NCBI RefSeq assembly: GCF_012489685.1
Contig: NC_080042.1
Span: 74,266,566-74,330,565, forward strand
DNA: 64,000 bases
Direction of reading: 5' to 3'
Source: Lotus japonicus
Taxonomy: Eukaryota > Streptophyta > Magnoliopsida > Fabales > Fabaceae
Position 1 is the stretch's first letter, and every line of letters begins with the position of its first letter. The position numbers were made by a program, and so were the translations under genes. This document shows positions 8,234 to 19,287 of this stretch, piece after piece. Below the pieces are notes generated by a model, which was not told the DNA's origin, did no database searches, and saw only the letters and a program-made list of their open reading frames with translations.

Positions 8234-11086
8234 CTAAGGTTTGTCAGTGCGTCGCAGAAGTTCCATCATCATGTGCTTCATCTCAATCAGCATGGATTCA
8301 TGAGTGTCAAGACGTTGTTCCATGATGTCGAGTCTGGATGAGCTTGTCTGAGTAGAACTGGAAGAAACATTCTGAGCAGCTTGAGGATCTGGAATGGAAG
8401 CACAAGCAGCAGGAGTAAACACAACTGGTGCAAGTGCTTGGCATCTAAGAGCTTCAGCCTCAGCTTCAAGTCGCTCTGCCTCAAGTCTGGCTTGTTCAGC
8501 TTGAGCTGCTGCCTGACGTGCAGCTTCTTCTGCTTGTTCTTTCTTTCTCTTGGCATCTTCAATGGCTTCAAGAAGCTTATTTCGCTGTTCTTGTTCATGA
8601 AGAGCCACCCTTCTAGCAAACCTTTGCCTTGCAGCCTCAATGCTCTGACTTCCCTCTGCATGCAGGAGCTGCATCATAATTGGAACTTGAGCCACTAGCC
8701 AAGTGCTCAGATTGTTCCACTCATCAGCCACACTTTCAGCATTCTCACTGAGGTCAGTCTGACCGTGCACATTGCGGAGCCTCAAGGAGGCTTCATGATA
8801 GAAAATATTGATGCACTCAGAGAGAGATGTGGGTTGAAGGTGAGTATAGGGAATTATGGAGAGGTTGGTTTCAGGAGAGGCTGGGTGATTGCTGCTATGA
8901 GCTTCAGAGACACCTTGTGGAGAACCAATGTTAATCATAGGAGCATTTGGTTCAGAGGTTCCAAGGTGGGGGTCTGAAGTTTCAACCAGAGGATGAGGTG
9001 ATCTAACCGAGGATTGGTTAGACACTGAATGTTCGGGTTCAGGTTCTGGTTGAATAGGCTCTTGATGGTCAGGGACATGGTGAGCTTGTTGAACCAAGGG
9101 GTCTGCCTCTTGTAAAGGATTAGCCAAGATAGGTTCATCTGGGTCTACTAGACGTTCAGGTCTAGGGCCAGGATATCTCCTAGGGCTTGGACAAGTTAGG
9201 TAATATTCTTCCAAGGTAGACACCTTTTCTTTTCTAACCTCCATGAATTTTCTAATGGATTCAGAGTTGTTGGAGGGAGAAGAATCAGCAACATTGGTTG
9301 GGAAGGATACAGGTGTAAAGGCTGTTGAAGAGTCTGTATCCGTGGTTTTGGCAGCAGGACGTTCTGATGCTCTGGGAGCAGAGTGATCAGACGTTCTGGG
9401 TTGTGGTTCTGTTTGGTTTGGCTCGGGTTGGTCATGGATGATTGGTTCAGAGGATAATGGGTCGTACGGAATGGTGAGGAGAGAGGTTGGTTCTTCTGAC
9501 CTAGAGGGTTGGTTCTGAAGCAAATTCCAGAGAGGTGCTTCAGTAGGAGAAGGTTGAAAGAAGGAAGATCTTGGGGAATGTGGTGGAGTGGTGGTTTGTG
9601 CGGCTGGCTGGGATTCAGGAATAGGAGTGAGGGGATTGGAGGAGTGTTTGAGCATAGCAGAAATAGGGAGTGCATCAAATAAATTCAAATCATCATCAGA
9701 AACAAGTGCAGGCTTACTTGAATGTGCTGATGATCGAGTCACTCTGGCAGGAGGTTCAGTCCTTCTGACCATTTCAGCAGCTGGTTCCACCCGAGTAGGC
9801 TTCACCACGATTCTGACCTTCTTCTTCTTCTTCTTTGGAGGACCATCCTCACTATCATCACCATCATCATGCTTTCTCTTTGTCTTCTTGACCAGAGGGA
9901 CATCAGATTCCTCAGAAGATTCGTCCAGAACCATCTTCCTCTGAGCTTTCCTCTTGGGAGGAGAAGGAAACTCTAGAGCTGGTGGTAGTCTGCTGACGAA
10001 ATCATCAAGGTCAATTTCGAATCCTTGAGCCCTAAGATCTTCAACATAGCATCTGATGGCGTCAGGATTGTCGGCTTGAGTCCACAGAGGGTAGTCATTC
10101 AGAGGCATTCTTCTTCCTCTGATCTCAGAAGATGTGTCTTCATGAGCAGGAGCAATCTTCTTCTGGACCAAACCCATCTTCTTCAGAGAATTTGCAGTGA
10201 AGACATCACTGACAATGGTGCTCAAATCCTCTGTGCAACCAGCATTGATCAAATCTTGCACCAAGTTGCTTTCAATTAGAAAGTCTGAGAGCAGCCTCCC
10301 AAAAGGGATATATTTGATTGCAGACTTGATGGAGGCGGTGGTGCGAGACTTCCGGATGCATTCCTTCAAGTAAGAGAACAGGAAGTAGGGAAGGCAGATC
10401 TTCTCCTGATTTTGGATGAAGAACAACATCGCCTTCTGGTTGAAGTTGATGTAGTCTGGGGAACTGCCCTTCGGTCTCTGGTTTATGCAGTTGAGCAGGA
10501 TCTTGTGCCAGATCCTGAGTTTGGGATGAAGATCCATCACCTTGTAACTCGTCTTGCACGGTTTGAAGGTGGTGTACAGAGCCTGGTTGACTATGTCCTT
10601 GGTGCTGGGTTTCAGCTTCGATTCCGTCAGTTGGAACCGATACCCATAAGCAGTTTCTGCACCTAGCAGATTCACGAATGACTTCTCCGTGATGATGATC
10701 TTTCTGCCAAGAATGTGAGAGACCACTTGAGTATCATCGCAGTCTGCGTGCTTCCAGAATTCCTTTACCAGTTTCTCATACACCGGTCCTCGAAGTCGGT
10801 TGAAGTAATTTCCCCAACCTTGAGCTTGGACTTCAGGACGAAGATCAAACCCATTTGTAGCCAAGTTGTCGAGGTTGAATCTCCATTCTGCCAGGACTTG
10901 GAGTTCCTTAGGAGGATAAACACAGTGAACGGCACAGCCCCATTCTGCAATTGGAACACTCTGTTCTTGAGCTTGAACTTGTTCTTGAGTTGGATTCTCA
11001 GAGCCCCTTTGACCCGTGGCTAGACCAACTACCATGTGAGGGAACTGAGGTGCATCTGCAGTAGATCTTCTGGTTTGTCTCACCAT
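8234..11086 (-). CDS. Sirevirus env-like protein (ORF after pol)
   Basis: The start is the ATG at 11084-11086 (MVRQTRRS). The frame is open further upstream but only from a TTG, so that extension is left out. The product is about 950 residues. The N-terminal 300 residues resemble the plant 'putative transposon protein' domain (VYEKLVKEFWKHA and following). A Lys-rich nuclear-localisation-like stretch follows (KKTKRKHDD, then GPPKKKKKKVR), then a long Ser/Pro/Glu-rich disordered region. Near the C-terminus is an Ala/Glu-rich coiled coil (EEAARQAAAQAEQARLEAER). I see no convincing signal peptide or membrane anchor in this form. It sits where SIRE1 carries its env-like gene, but the composition looks more like a nuclear or scaffold protein. 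Function unknown. Confidence 0.88.
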   Translation of the reverse strand: MVRQTRRSTADAPQFPHMVVGLATGQRGSENPTQEQVQAQEQSVPIAEWGCAVHCVYPPKELQVLAEWRFNLDNLATNGFDLRPEVQAQGWGNYFNRLRGPVYEKLVKEFWKHADCDDTQVVSHILGRKIIITEKSFVNLLGAETAYGYRFQLTESKLKPSTKDIVNQALYTTFKPCKTSYKVMDLHPKLRIWHKILLNCINQRPKGSSPDYINFNQKAMLFFIQNQEKICLPYFLFSYLKECIRKSRTTASIKSAIKYIPFGRLLSDFLIESNLVQDLINAGCTEDLSTIVSDVFTANSLKKMGLVQKKIAPAHEDTSSEIRGRRMPLNDYPLWTQADNPDAIRCYVEDLRAQGFEIDLDDFVSRLPPALEFPSPPKRKAQRKMVLDESSEESDVPLVKKTKRKHDDGDDSEDGPPKKKKKKVRIVVKPTRVEPAAEMVRRTEPPARVTRSSAHSSKPALVSDDDLNLFDALPISAMLKHSSNPLTPIPESQPAAQTTTPPHSPRSSFFQPSPTEAPLWNLLQNQPSRSEEPTSLLTIPYDPLSSEPIIHDQPEPNQTEPQPRTSDHSAPRASERPAAKTTDTDSSTAFTPVSFPTNVADSSPSNNSESIRKFMEVRKEKVSTLEEYYLTCPSPRRYPGPRPERLVDPDEPILANPLQEADPLVQQAHHVPDHQEPIQPEPEPEHSVSNQSSVRSPHPLVETSDPHLGTSEPNAPMINIGSPQGVSEAHSSNHPASPETNLSIIPYTHLQPTSLSECINIFYHEASLRLRNVHGQTDLSENAESVADEWNNLSTWLVAQVPIMMQLLHAEGSQSIEAARQRFARRVALHEQEQRNKLLEAIEDAKRKKEQAEEAARQAAAQAEQARLEAERLEAEAEALRCQALAPVVFTPAACASIPDPQAAQNVSSSSTQTSSSRLDIMEQRLDTHESMLIEMKHMMMELLRRTDKP

Positions 11087-11529
11087 TTTGAAGAGGTTGA
11101 AGGTTTGAGGTAGAAGATGAAGGTTGAAAGATGAAGAGAGATCGAGAGAGAAATCGAGAACAAGGCGGTTTTGAAAAGCAGAGAGAGCGAGAGTGAAAAC
11201 CGGAAGTGAAAGAGAACGTGTGTGTATAGTGGGTTTTATCAAATAACCGTTGTTGATTCAAAAAGCACTTTAAGATCAACGGTTGAAAATTAAAGATAGA
11301 TAGTAACAGTAAAATACACAATCACACACAGGAGATAAGCATATCTACACGCAATCATAACAGACTGTCACACGGGCACAAGGAACTATGCATCAGAAAT
11401 TCTGACGCACGTGTTGTTGTCTCAGCTTCAGAGTCAGTACCAGTGGGCACACACACTCTGATTGAGTTACCTTCTGGACTAGACATCTTCTGATCAAGAA
11501 GTATCATAGTCAGAGGTTCTGATCCATCT

Positions 11530-14500
11530 TCACTCTGGACAAAAGTCCATGTTTAGATTTTTCAGAATAAAATTAAATCTATCCTCTGCTAAGGGCTTTG
11601 TAAAGATATCTGTCCATTGATGGTCAGTATCAACAAACTTCAGAAGAAGTACGCCCTTCTGCACATAATCTCTAATAAAGTGATACTTTACCTCAATGTG
11701 CTTTGCCCTTGAATGTAGGATAGGATTCTTACTCAATGAGATTGCAGCAGTGTTATCACAATAGATTGGGATATTGCTCTCAAGGATCTGATAATCCTCC
11801 AGCTGATGTTTCATCCAGAGCATCTGAGTGCTGCATATTGCTGCTGAGATATATTCTGCCTCTGCAGTTGATAGTGCAATGGTTGATTGCCTCTTGCTTG
11901 CCCATGAGACTAGATTGCTTCCCAGAAATTGACAATTTCCGGAAGTACTTTTTCTCTCTGTTCTATCTCCAGCATAATCAGCATCACAATAACCTGAAAG
12001 CTTATACTCTGATGTTTTCTTATACATCAAGCCAAGGTTAGTGGTGCCTTTCAGATACCTTAGGATCCTCTTAACAGCAGTTAAGTGGGTTTCCCTTGGA
12101 TCTGATTGGAATAGAGCACATAAATGAACACTAAATAATATGTCTGGCCTAGATGCAGTTAAGTATAGAAGTGAACCTATCATGCCACGATAGAGCTTCT
12201 GACATACTTTACCACTTTTATCTTCTTTCTCCAGAATGCAAGTAGGATGCATTGGAGTCTTGGCCACTGTAGATTCCAGCATATTGAACTTCTTCAGAAG
12301 TTCTTTAGTGTACTTGCTCTGATGGATATATGTTCCTTCTGGTGTTTGATCAACTTGTATTCCCAGAAAGTACTTTAATTCTCCCATCATACTCATCTCA
12401 AATTCAGCCTGCATCATCTCAGAAAATTCTTTGCATAGAGATTGATTAGCAGAACCAAATATAATATCATCAACATAGATTTGCACAATTAAGATATCAT
12501 CTTTATAAGTCTTGCAAAAAAGAGTTGTATCTACTTTACCCCTTACAAACTCATTCTCCAGAAGGAATGAGCTAAGTCTCTCATACCATGCTCTGGGAGC
12601 TTGCTTCAGACCGTAGAGTGATTTCTTCAATTTGAACACATGGTCTGGTTTCTTTTCATCTTCAAAACCTGGGGGTTGATGAACATAGACTTCCTCTGAG
12701 ATATAACCATTTAGGAAGGCACTCTTTACGTCCATCTGATGTAGAACTATGTTGTGATTTACTGAGAAAGAGATCAACAGTCTGATTGCTTCCAGTCTTG
12801 CTACTGGAGCAAATGTTTCAGTGTAGTCTATTCCTTCCTGCTGGCTGTAGCCTTGAGCAACTAGCCTTGCCTTAGTTCTGACTACATCTCCTTTCTCATT
12901 CAGCTTGTTTCTGAATACCCATTTCGTTCCAATAACATGGACACTCTCAGGCTTCTTCACTAAGCTCCAAACATCGTTCTTGGAAAATTGATTCAATTCT
13001 TCTTCCATGGCCAGAATCCAATCCTTGTCCTGAAGAGCTTCATCTATGGACTTGGGTTCAATTAAGGACACCAATCCTTTCAGACTCAGCAAGGTCTCTT
13101 CAGAGGGTCTGAAGGCAGATCTGGTTCTGACTGGTTCGTCTTTGTTGCCTAGAATCAATTCCTTAGGGTGAGCTGCAGTGATTCTGCTCTTCTTCAGAGT
13201 TTGTGAGTTAGAGGGACCAGCTTCTTCCTCTGGTTCATCTTCCTCTGGCTCAACTTCCTCTGGAGCTTTGCCTTTGTCAGAAACATTAATGCTTAAATCT
13301 GCAAACTTTTCAACTAGCTTTGACTGGTCAGAGTCAAGCTTATCATCAAATCTAACATGAATAGATTCTTCAATAGTCTTAGCATCAGTATTATAAAATC
13401 TAAAACCTTTAGATCTATCAGAATAACCAAGTAATAGACACTTAGAAGACTTAGCATCAAATTTATGCAATCTATCCTTAGTATTGAGAACATAACAAAC
13501 ACAGCCAAAAGGATGAAAATAAGAAATGTTGGGTTTTATGTTCTTCCACAATTCATAAGGAGTCTTATTCAGAATTGGTCTCACAGAGATTCTGTTCTGA
13601 ATGTAACATGCTGTATTTACTGCCTCTGCCCAAAAATGCTTAGCCATGCCAGTTTCTTGGAGCATGGTTCTAGCCATCTCCTGAAGAGTTCTGTTCTTCC
13701 TCTCAACAACACCATTTTGTTGAGGGGTTCTGGGACAAGAGAAATCATGTGCAATTCCATAGGAATCAAACAGACTCTCAAACTTGTCATTCTCAAATTC
13801 TCCACCATGGTCACTTCTGACACGCACAATCCTATAAGCCTTCTCGTTTTGCACTTGAGCAATGAAGGTAGAGAACACAGCATGAGACTCATCCTTGCGG
13901 GTTAGAAACTTTACCCATGTCCAGCGGCTATAGTCATCAACGATAACCATCCCATATCTCTTGCCACCTATAGACTCAGTTTTCACTGTTCCAAAAAGGT
14001 CGATATGCAGAAGTTCCAACGGCCTTGAGGTTGAGACAACATTCTTTGCCTTGAAATGGACTTTTGTGAATTTGCCTTTCTGACATGCTTCACAAAGAGC
14101 GTCTGAAGCGAACTTCAGATTGGGTAAGCCCCTGACAAGGTTTAGCTTGCTCAGCTGAGAAATCTTTCTCATACTGGCATGCCCTAACCGTCTATGCCAT
14201 ACCCACTGCTCTTCATTAACAGACAGAAGGCACTTCACATTCTGAGCCTCCAACTCAGATAATCTGATCTTATAGATGTTGTTCTTCCTCTTGCTGTTAA
14301 ATAGAACAGAGCCATCGATCTGACTTACAGCCCGGCAGGACTTTTGATTGAATATAACATCATAACCCTTGTCAGCTAATTGACTTATAGACAATAAGTT
14401 ATGTGTTAAGCCGTCTACCAATAAAACATTATCAATGCATGGGCTACTATCTACACAAATAGTACCAGTACCAACAATTTTACCCTTTTCATTTCCTCCG

Positions 14501-14634
14501 AAGCCAACTTCGCCTCCAGGCTTAAGTTTCAGCTCTCGGAACATACGCTTTTCTCCCGTCATGTGACGCGAGCATCCACTGTCCAGATACCATGATTGGT
14601 GTTTCAGTGGAGCTATCAAGGATATCTGCAACAT
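11530..14634 (-). CDS. Sirevirus pol (protease, integrase, reverse transcriptase, RNase H)
   Basis: An uninterrupted frame of 1034 codons from the first ATG. Domains in order: aspartic protease ([13 protein letters not shown], about residue 18); integrase with an HHCC finger (WHRRLGHAS ... CEACQKG) and a DDE core ([28 protein letters not shown]); Ty1-type reverse transcriptase ([22 protein letters not shown], catalytic YVDDI); RNase H ([32 protein letters not shown]). All catalytic motifs are present and no stop breaks them. The pol frame is one base forward of the gag frame and is open upstream of its first ATG through about 14690. Expression therefore needs a +1 shift, internal initiation, or reflects an indel. 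Confidence 0.95.
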   Translation of the reverse strand: MLQISLIAPLKHQSWYLDSGCSRHMTGEKRMFRELKLKPGGEVGFGGNEKGKIVGTGTICVDSSPCIDNVLLVDGLTHNLLSISQLADKGYDVIFNQKSCRAVSQIDGSVLFNSKRKNNIYKIRLSELEAQNVKCLLSVNEEQWVWHRRLGHASMRKISQLSKLNLVRGLPNLKFASDALCEACQKGKFTKVHFKAKNVVSTSRPLELLHIDLFGTVKTESIGGKRYGMVIVDDYSRWTWVKFLTRKDESHAVFSTFIAQVQNEKAYRIVRVRSDHGGEFENDKFESLFDSYGIAHDFSCPRTPQQNGVVERKNRTLQEMARTMLQETGMAKHFWAEAVNTACYIQNRISVRPILNKTPYELWKNIKPNISYFHPFGCVCYVLNTKDRLHKFDAKSSKCLLLGYSDRSKGFRFYNTDAKTIEESIHVRFDDKLDSDQSKLVEKFADLSINVSDKGKAPEEVEPEEDEPEEEAGPSNSQTLKKSRITAAHPKELILGNKDEPVRTRSAFRPSEETLLSLKGLVSLIEPKSIDEALQDKDWILAMEEELNQFSKNDVWSLVKKPESVHVIGTKWVFRNKLNEKGDVVRTKARLVAQGYSQQEGIDYTETFAPVARLEAIRLLISFSVNHNIVLHQMDVKSAFLNGYISEEVYVHQPPGFEDEKKPDHVFKLKKSLYGLKQAPRAWYERLSSFLLENEFVRGKVDTTLFCKTYKDDILIVQIYVDDIIFGSANQSLCKEFSEMMQAEFEMSMMGELKYFLGIQVDQTPEGTYIHQSKYTKELLKKFNMLESTVAKTPMHPTCILEKEDKSGKVCQKLYRGMIGSLLYLTASRPDILFSVHLCALFQSDPRETHLTAVKRILRYLKGTTNLGLMYKKTSEYKLSGYCDADYAGDRTERKSTSGNCQFLGSNLVSWASKRQSTIALSTAEAEYISAAICSTQMLWMKHQLEDYQILESNIPIYCDNTAAISLSKNPILHSRAKHIEVKYHFIRDYVQKGVLLLKFVDTDHQWTDIFTKPLAEDRFNFILKNLNMDFCPE

Positions 14635-16432
14635 AGATAATCTTGTCCTTAGGTACCCACTTTCTGGGTCCTCTTTTGTTAGTTACCCCAGAGGTTCTGA
14701 TCACCTTGGGTGTCTCAACATAATATTTTAAAGGAATATTTGCATGATATTTAGTCATAGAGAAAGATCCCTTTTTAAGAGGATGTTTAGCAACTTTAGC
14801 AGGTACAGGATCAGGCAATATGGTACCAGAGGGAACAAAGCATTCATACAAGGATTTAGCTTTAGACACAGAAGGCTCATTTCTAATTGGTTTAGAATAG
14901 CCAATGCCATGCATTCCATTTCTGCTTACGCCATAGATCATTGAAGCCATTAAGCTTCTATCCACGCTTTTAGCTAGGAATCTTTGAAAAGACTTTTCAT
15001 ACTTAGATTCATTTCTACAATCAGAGGCATCACAGGCAACAATTTCTTCTAACTTAGCAATCTGGTTCTTAAGCACAGAGTTAGAATTTACCAAAGCATG
15101 ATTTTCATTTTTCAAATCAGAAATAATTTTCTCATGTTCAGAAGGATTCTTGGAGACAGCAGATAAGTTCTTTTTCAACTTTTTATGCTTAGACAATAAA
15201 GAGTTATACTTATCCATGATATCAGACAAAGCATGTTTCAGTTCAGAGGTAGAGAAAGAAGCAAATACCTCATTTTCATCGTCTGAGTTAGGATCTCCTT
15301 CTGATTCTGAGTCAGAGTCAACAACTTCCTTTGACTCTGCTCCTTTGTCTTTGACAATGGCCATGAGTCCTTGGACTTCACCATCAGAGTCAACATCCTC
15401 TGACTCTGATTCATCGAATGTCAACATCAGACTCTTCTTGGCCTTGAAGTGCTTCTTTGGCTTCTTGTCTTTCTTCAACTTTGGACAATCACTTTTGTAG
15501 TGCCCAGATTCTTTGCACTCAAAACATGTGACTTCCTTGATTGAAGACTTCTTCTGGCCTGAGGACTCATACTTTCCTTTTGCCTTTCCAGAGCCTTTGA
15601 ACTTGCTCTGCCTGTGCTTCCAGATGCGGTTGAGTCTCTTGGAGATCAGAGTCAGCTCATCTTCATCAGAATCTTCTGATGCTTCTTCAGATTTTTCTTC
15701 TTCAGCTTGAAGAGCCTTTGACTTCTCAACCTTAGCCTTTTCAGATTTGGATTTCAAGGCTATGGACTTTTTCCTCAGATCTTGCATCTCTGAGCGCTTC
15801 AGCTCATGGCATTTCAAAATGCTGATGAGTTCTTCTAAACTCATATTCTCAACGTCTCTCGTGAGCTCTATTGAAGTCACCAAAGGCATCCAACTTTCAG
15901 GAAGACACCTGATGACTCTTATGACATGATCTTTTGTTGTGTAGCTCTTGTTGAGAGGTCGTATGCCAGCTACAAGCAATTGAAATCTGGAGAACATTTC
16001 TTCAATGGATTCATTTGGCTCCATGATGAAAGATTCATACTTTTGGATCAAAGACAATGCCTTTGATTCTTTGACCTTCTTGTTTCCTTCATGAGACATC
16101 TTCAGAGATTCAAAAATGCCTTTAGCAAACTCACGATCTGTAATCTTCTGGTACTCTTCATAGGAAATAGCACTTAGAAGAATTGCTCTTGCTTTGTGAT
16201 GTTGTGAGTACAGCTTCTTTTGATCTGCAGTCATCTCTGACCTTGGGATCTTCTTGCCATCTGCATCAACTGGACGCTCGTAGCCATCCACAATAATATC
16301 CCAGAGATCTGCATCGAAACCCAGAAAGAAACTTTCCAGTCTATCTTTCCAATATTCGAACCTTTGACCGTCGAACATAGGAGGCTTTGCATTGTAACCA
16401 TCTCTTTGAGTTTCACTGGTGGTGGCAGCCAT
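14522..16432 (-). CDS. Sirevirus gag
   Basis: The start is the ATG at 16430-16432, just after the primer site, and the frame is 636 codons. Residues about 15-215 form the UBN2/copia gag region ([20 protein letters not shown] near the start). A CCHC zinc knuckle lies at about 303-316 ([14 protein letters not shown]). An acidic Ser/Asp/Glu-rich stretch and a coiled-coil-like segment around 400-470 follow. The gag forms the particle and binds RNA. The last part of this frame overlaps pol by roughly 165 bp in another frame, and the final 35 or so codons are probably not part of gag proper because the conserved protease-side sequence is read in the pol frame. Confidence 0.92.
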   Translation of the reverse strand: MAATTSETQRDGYNAKPPMFDGQRFEYWKDRLESFFLGFDADLWDIIVDGYERPVDADGKKIPRSEMTADQKKLYSQHHKARAILLSAISYEEYQKITDREFAKGIFESLKMSHEGNKKVKESKALSLIQKYESFIMEPNESIEEMFSRFQLLVAGIRPLNKSYTTKDHVIRVIRCLPESWMPLVTSIELTRDVENMSLEELISILKCHELKRSEMQDLRKKSIALKSKSEKAKVEKSKALQAEEEKSEEASEDSDEDELTLISKRLNRIWKHRQSKFKGSGKAKGKYESSGQKKSSIKEVTCFECKESGHYKSDCPKLKKDKKPKKHFKAKKSLMLTFDESESEDVDSDGEVQGLMAIVKDKGAESKEVVDSDSESEGDPNSDDENEVFASFSTSELKHALSDIMDKYNSLLSKHKKLKKNLSAVSKNPSEHEKIISDLKNENHALVNSNSVLKNQIAKLEEIVACDASDCRNESKYEKSFQRFLAKSVDRSLMASMIYGVSRNGMHGIGYSKPIRNEPSVSKAKSLYECFVPSGTILPDPVPAKVAKHPLKKGSFSMTKYHANIPLKYYVETPKVIRTSGVTNKRGPRKWVPKDKIIYVADILDSSTETPIMVSGQWMLASHDGRKAYVPRAET

Positions 16433-16490
16433 TGTTTTTCACACCGGCCCGGATCACTGAACACTGTTAGGTGTGGTAATAAGAACTTGC

Positions 16491-16502
16491 GCTCTGATAC
16501 CA
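16491..16502 (-). other. Sirevirus primer-binding site (initiator Met tRNA)
   Basis: On the minus strand the bases read TGGTATCAGAGC, the standard plant copia primer site complementary to the 3' end of initiator methionine tRNA. It lies two bases inside the 5' LTR. Confidence 0.92.
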
Positions 16503-16504
16503 AT

Positions 16505-17715
16505 TGAAGGTATGAAAAACGGTAGAAAGGGGGGGTTTGAATAACGTTTTCAGTACAAAACTTCCACCTTAAAGATTTTGACAAATCTTTCGAGAACTTA
16601 AGTGCTAAAGATAAGAGATAGAGAAGCACACAAGGATTTTATCCTGGTTCACTTGATAAATCACTCAAGCTACTCCAGTCCACCCGTTAAGGTGATTTCT
16701 TCCTTCTTAGAATGAAGGCAATCCACTAATCAGGTAAGAGTTACAACTGCACTTGAAACCTACAAGTGACTAACAATTACACTGACTTAGCTCACACTAA
16801 GATTCACTCTCTTAGTCTTCTCTAGGATCCGATCAACCTTGATCTCCTAAAGGAACTAAACAAACTGTTTATCAAAGAAATGTTTACAAGAGATTTGCTT
16901 CTAAAAAGCTAATAGTAAACTCAATGAATTTCAGATGAAAGAAAGCTTAGAATATTTTGAATATGTCTTGCGCGTATGTGAATGTTTCTTCTCGCCGCTT
17001 CTTTCAATCTTCAGCCTCTATATATACTCCAAGGATTAGGGTTGAGCGTTGCATGGGAAATGCTACCGTTGGAGGGCAGTTCTGGAAAATCCAGCTTCTG
17101 CTGTGGCTGAGAACGTTAGGTAGGTCGTCAGGAAGGTACACTTGCTTTTGTACTTGTTTAGCGACTTGACCTTTTAACCTAGGAGACTTCTGATCAGAGG
17201 AATGCTTCGTATTGGAACTTGTGAAGCCGGTTGATCAGAGTCAGAGGGAAAGCACAGATCCTCTGACCATTGTATCTTCTGATTCTGAACTCAGAGGGAA
17301 GAACATGGCCTTCAGAGTTTCTTGCTTCTGGACTTCAGAGTTTCCACTATTCAGCTTCTGGATCTTCAGAGTCTTCTACACCATCAGAACATTTGAACCT
17401 TCAGTGTTTCTTGGTTATCAGAACTTCTGGATCTTCAGAGCTTCTAGCGACTGAGTCCACATCAGAGTTTGTATAGCTTCAGAACTTCTGAAGCTTTTCC
17501 ACTGTTCATACTGAACATGGTGAATGCGAAAGCGTTGCTTGGGTTACCCTTTATACACAGTGCTTCTGATTTGTGTGAGATTGAGTTGAGGTCAGAGCCT
17601 GTAAATAGCACACTCAGAAAAACACGTTAGTGTACCACAATTGTTCATATCAAAAGATTAACTTGTAATCATCAAAACATAGAGTTGTACTACTCGATCA
17701 AAACTTGATCTTACA
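16505..17715 (-). repeat. Sirevirus 5' LTR (promoter LTR)
   Basis: It has the same length as the other LTR. Transcription of the element should run leftward from the TATATATA box near 17020-17028. The inner end is followed after two bases by the primer-binding site. Confidence 0.95.
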
Positions 17716-17720
17716 ACTGA
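17716..17720. repeat. Sirevirus target-site duplication, right copy (ACTGA)
   Basis: Exact match to 5624-5628. Athila sequence resumes here. Confidence 0.93.
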
Positions 17721-18048
17721 GACGGGTAGCAAGTTTGATTTGTGTGATTCATTGATAGATTTGAGTGAAACACTTACCCTTGAACTCTTGAGTTGTGCAT
17801 TTGGAAAGTTTTGAGTGAATCCTTGATTAAAAGTAGGAAATTCAAATTGTGCTTAGAATCTCATGATTGGGTATGCTTTCTTATCATGGTTTTTGGTTAA
17901 TTGTTGTGGGCTTCACATGTGCTTAAAATCATGCAATGTGTAAAGTTTTTTTTAAGATGGTTGTTCATGAGTCATGCTTGTTTAAGAACAAATTGTATAT
18001 ATGTGTTTTGTTTACCAATACCTTTTGTTTGAGGGCAAACAAGGTTCC
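17721..18048 (+). other. Athila 3' non-coding region, right part
   Basis: Continuation of 4416-5628 beyond the Sirevirus. AT-rich, no ORF. Confidence 0.7.
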
Positions 18049-18062
18049 AAGTTAGGGGGAGT
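18049..18062 (+). other. Athila polypurine tract
   Basis: AAGTTAGGGGGAGT lies directly before the LTR start TGATAAGTGCC. Confidence 0.8.
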
Positions 18063-19287
18063 TGATAAGTGCCATATTTTCCTAGTTTTCATACACATTT
18101 TAGGCACTTATCTCAAGTGGTTTATGAGAAATCCCTATTAGTTTCTCTCATCTTGATTGGAATTTGTTATTTGATTGAGAGTTAAGCTCAAATGTGTTTT
18201 ATGACTGATTATATTCTCAAATTTTGATGTAGGGTCTAAATTCTCAAGGAAAAAGACATATTTTTATGAGACTTAGAGAATTTCTGGATCAGCAGGGTGC
18301 CCAGCGCTTGTCAGTAGCCGCCCAGCGCTTGGGGCGGTTACAGAAACCCAACCTTGAAGTAATTGGGCGCCCAGCGCCCATAAAGGGCCGCCCAGCACTC
18401 TGCACAGATGTAAAAGTTCATTATAAAAGGATTTTCTTCATTTTCAGAACAAAACGGGGTTTTTGGATAGAGAATTCGAGAGAGAACAAAAAGGGAAGGA
18501 ACTTAGAGCTTGGGTAAGCTTCCATCGAGCTGGAGCTACGCCGAAGTCGGCACGGATCATCACTTCCATCCTATTTCTCTTGTAAGCTTGTCTAGCTTCC
18601 ATGTCTATGGATAGCTAAGCTTTTCTTTGTTAGGATTTGGTGTAGTACCTTGACTCTATGTATCTAATTTAGTTCTTATGCATATGAATCTATCTATCTC
18701 TTGATTTCAATGGTATAATCTTGTTCTTAAAGCTTGTTTTAACTTGATCAATTAGAACTTGATTAGAGATTTGATGTGTGAGTGAAAACTACATATTTGA
18801 ATTGGATTTAGGTTATATCATCTAATAATCCTAATTGTTAGACATAGAGTTAGGTTTGTTAGTCGTTAAACACCCGAATCAATCACGCTTCGCTTTGTTA
18901 GTTATGCGAGACATCGGTAATTAGGAGAGCGAACCGTTAATCTTCTCATGTAAGGAATTAATGAGTTAGATAAGAACTGGTGTGATGGAATCAAGAATAT
19001 AATGATTCATATGTGTTGAATTTACGGATTCATAACAGTTAAGGTGCGAAACCCAATCCTAACAGTTTTCTCAACCTGTTTAAACCCGTTGTTATTATCG
19101 CTTTTCTTTATATTTACGACATATTTCGAAACAATCAATCAAAAACTTTGTTAAATTCATTGCTTAAGTGGTTTTACTAAAGAACGGCGTTGTATTTCCA
19201 ATTCCCTGAGGACGATAAAAACCCTTTGCTATACTACGATTGAATCTTGAAGGATTCGAAAGTGGTTAAGTAAAAATTCTTTCAACA
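18063..19287 (+). repeat. Athila 3' LTR
   Basis: 1225 bp from TGATAAGTGCC to TTCTTTCAACA. A TATAAAAGG box lies at about 18421-18429. Four CGCCCAGCGC/CGCCCAGCAC-type blocks lie between 18298 and 18410, just upstream of it. The right end is set where the copia gag frame resumes and at the CA terminus; the partner LTR is off the window. Confidence 0.8.

Larger units (their letters stand above)
5629..17715 (-). mobile_element. Complete Sirevirus (Ty1/copia, SIRE-type) LTR retrotransposon
   Basis: The element is 12,087 bp with 1211-bp LTRs at both ends, TG...CA termini and a perfect 5-bp duplication ACTGA. In element orientation (right to left) the order is 5' LTR, initiator-Met primer site, gag, pol, env-like ORF, a non-coding region with several polypurine tracts, and 3' LTR. 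Pol in the order PR-INT-RT-RH marks Ty1/copia. The env-like ORF after pol plus repeated polypurine tracts mark the Sirevirus genus. The LTRs differ at 5 positions by eye, so the insertion is recent. A single ORF on the opposite strand (7642-8034) is extra to the usual Sirevirus plan. Confidence 0.95.
1..19287 (+). mobile_element. Athila-type Ty3/gypsy element, 3' part, interrupted by a Sirevirus
   Basis: The order is pol C-terminus (2-1504), a non-coding spacer with tandem repeats, an env-like ORF remnant (about 3275-4415), a 3' non-coding region, a polypurine tract and a 3' LTR (18063-19287). This order matches the Athila/Calypso/Cyclops group. The Sirevirus at 5629-17715 splits the 3' non-coding region and duplicated ACTGA. 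The right border is read from the LTR end CA at 19286-19287. Just beyond it the copia gag reading frame resumes, so 19288-19292 (TGCAT) is the expected 5-bp target duplication. The 5' LTR, gag and most of pol lie left of the window. Confidence 0.85.

Noticed and set aside
11087..11242. N-terminal extension of the env-like ORF
   Set aside because: The extension begins with TTG. The first ATG in frame is at 11086, so it was left out but noted as a possible spliced leader.
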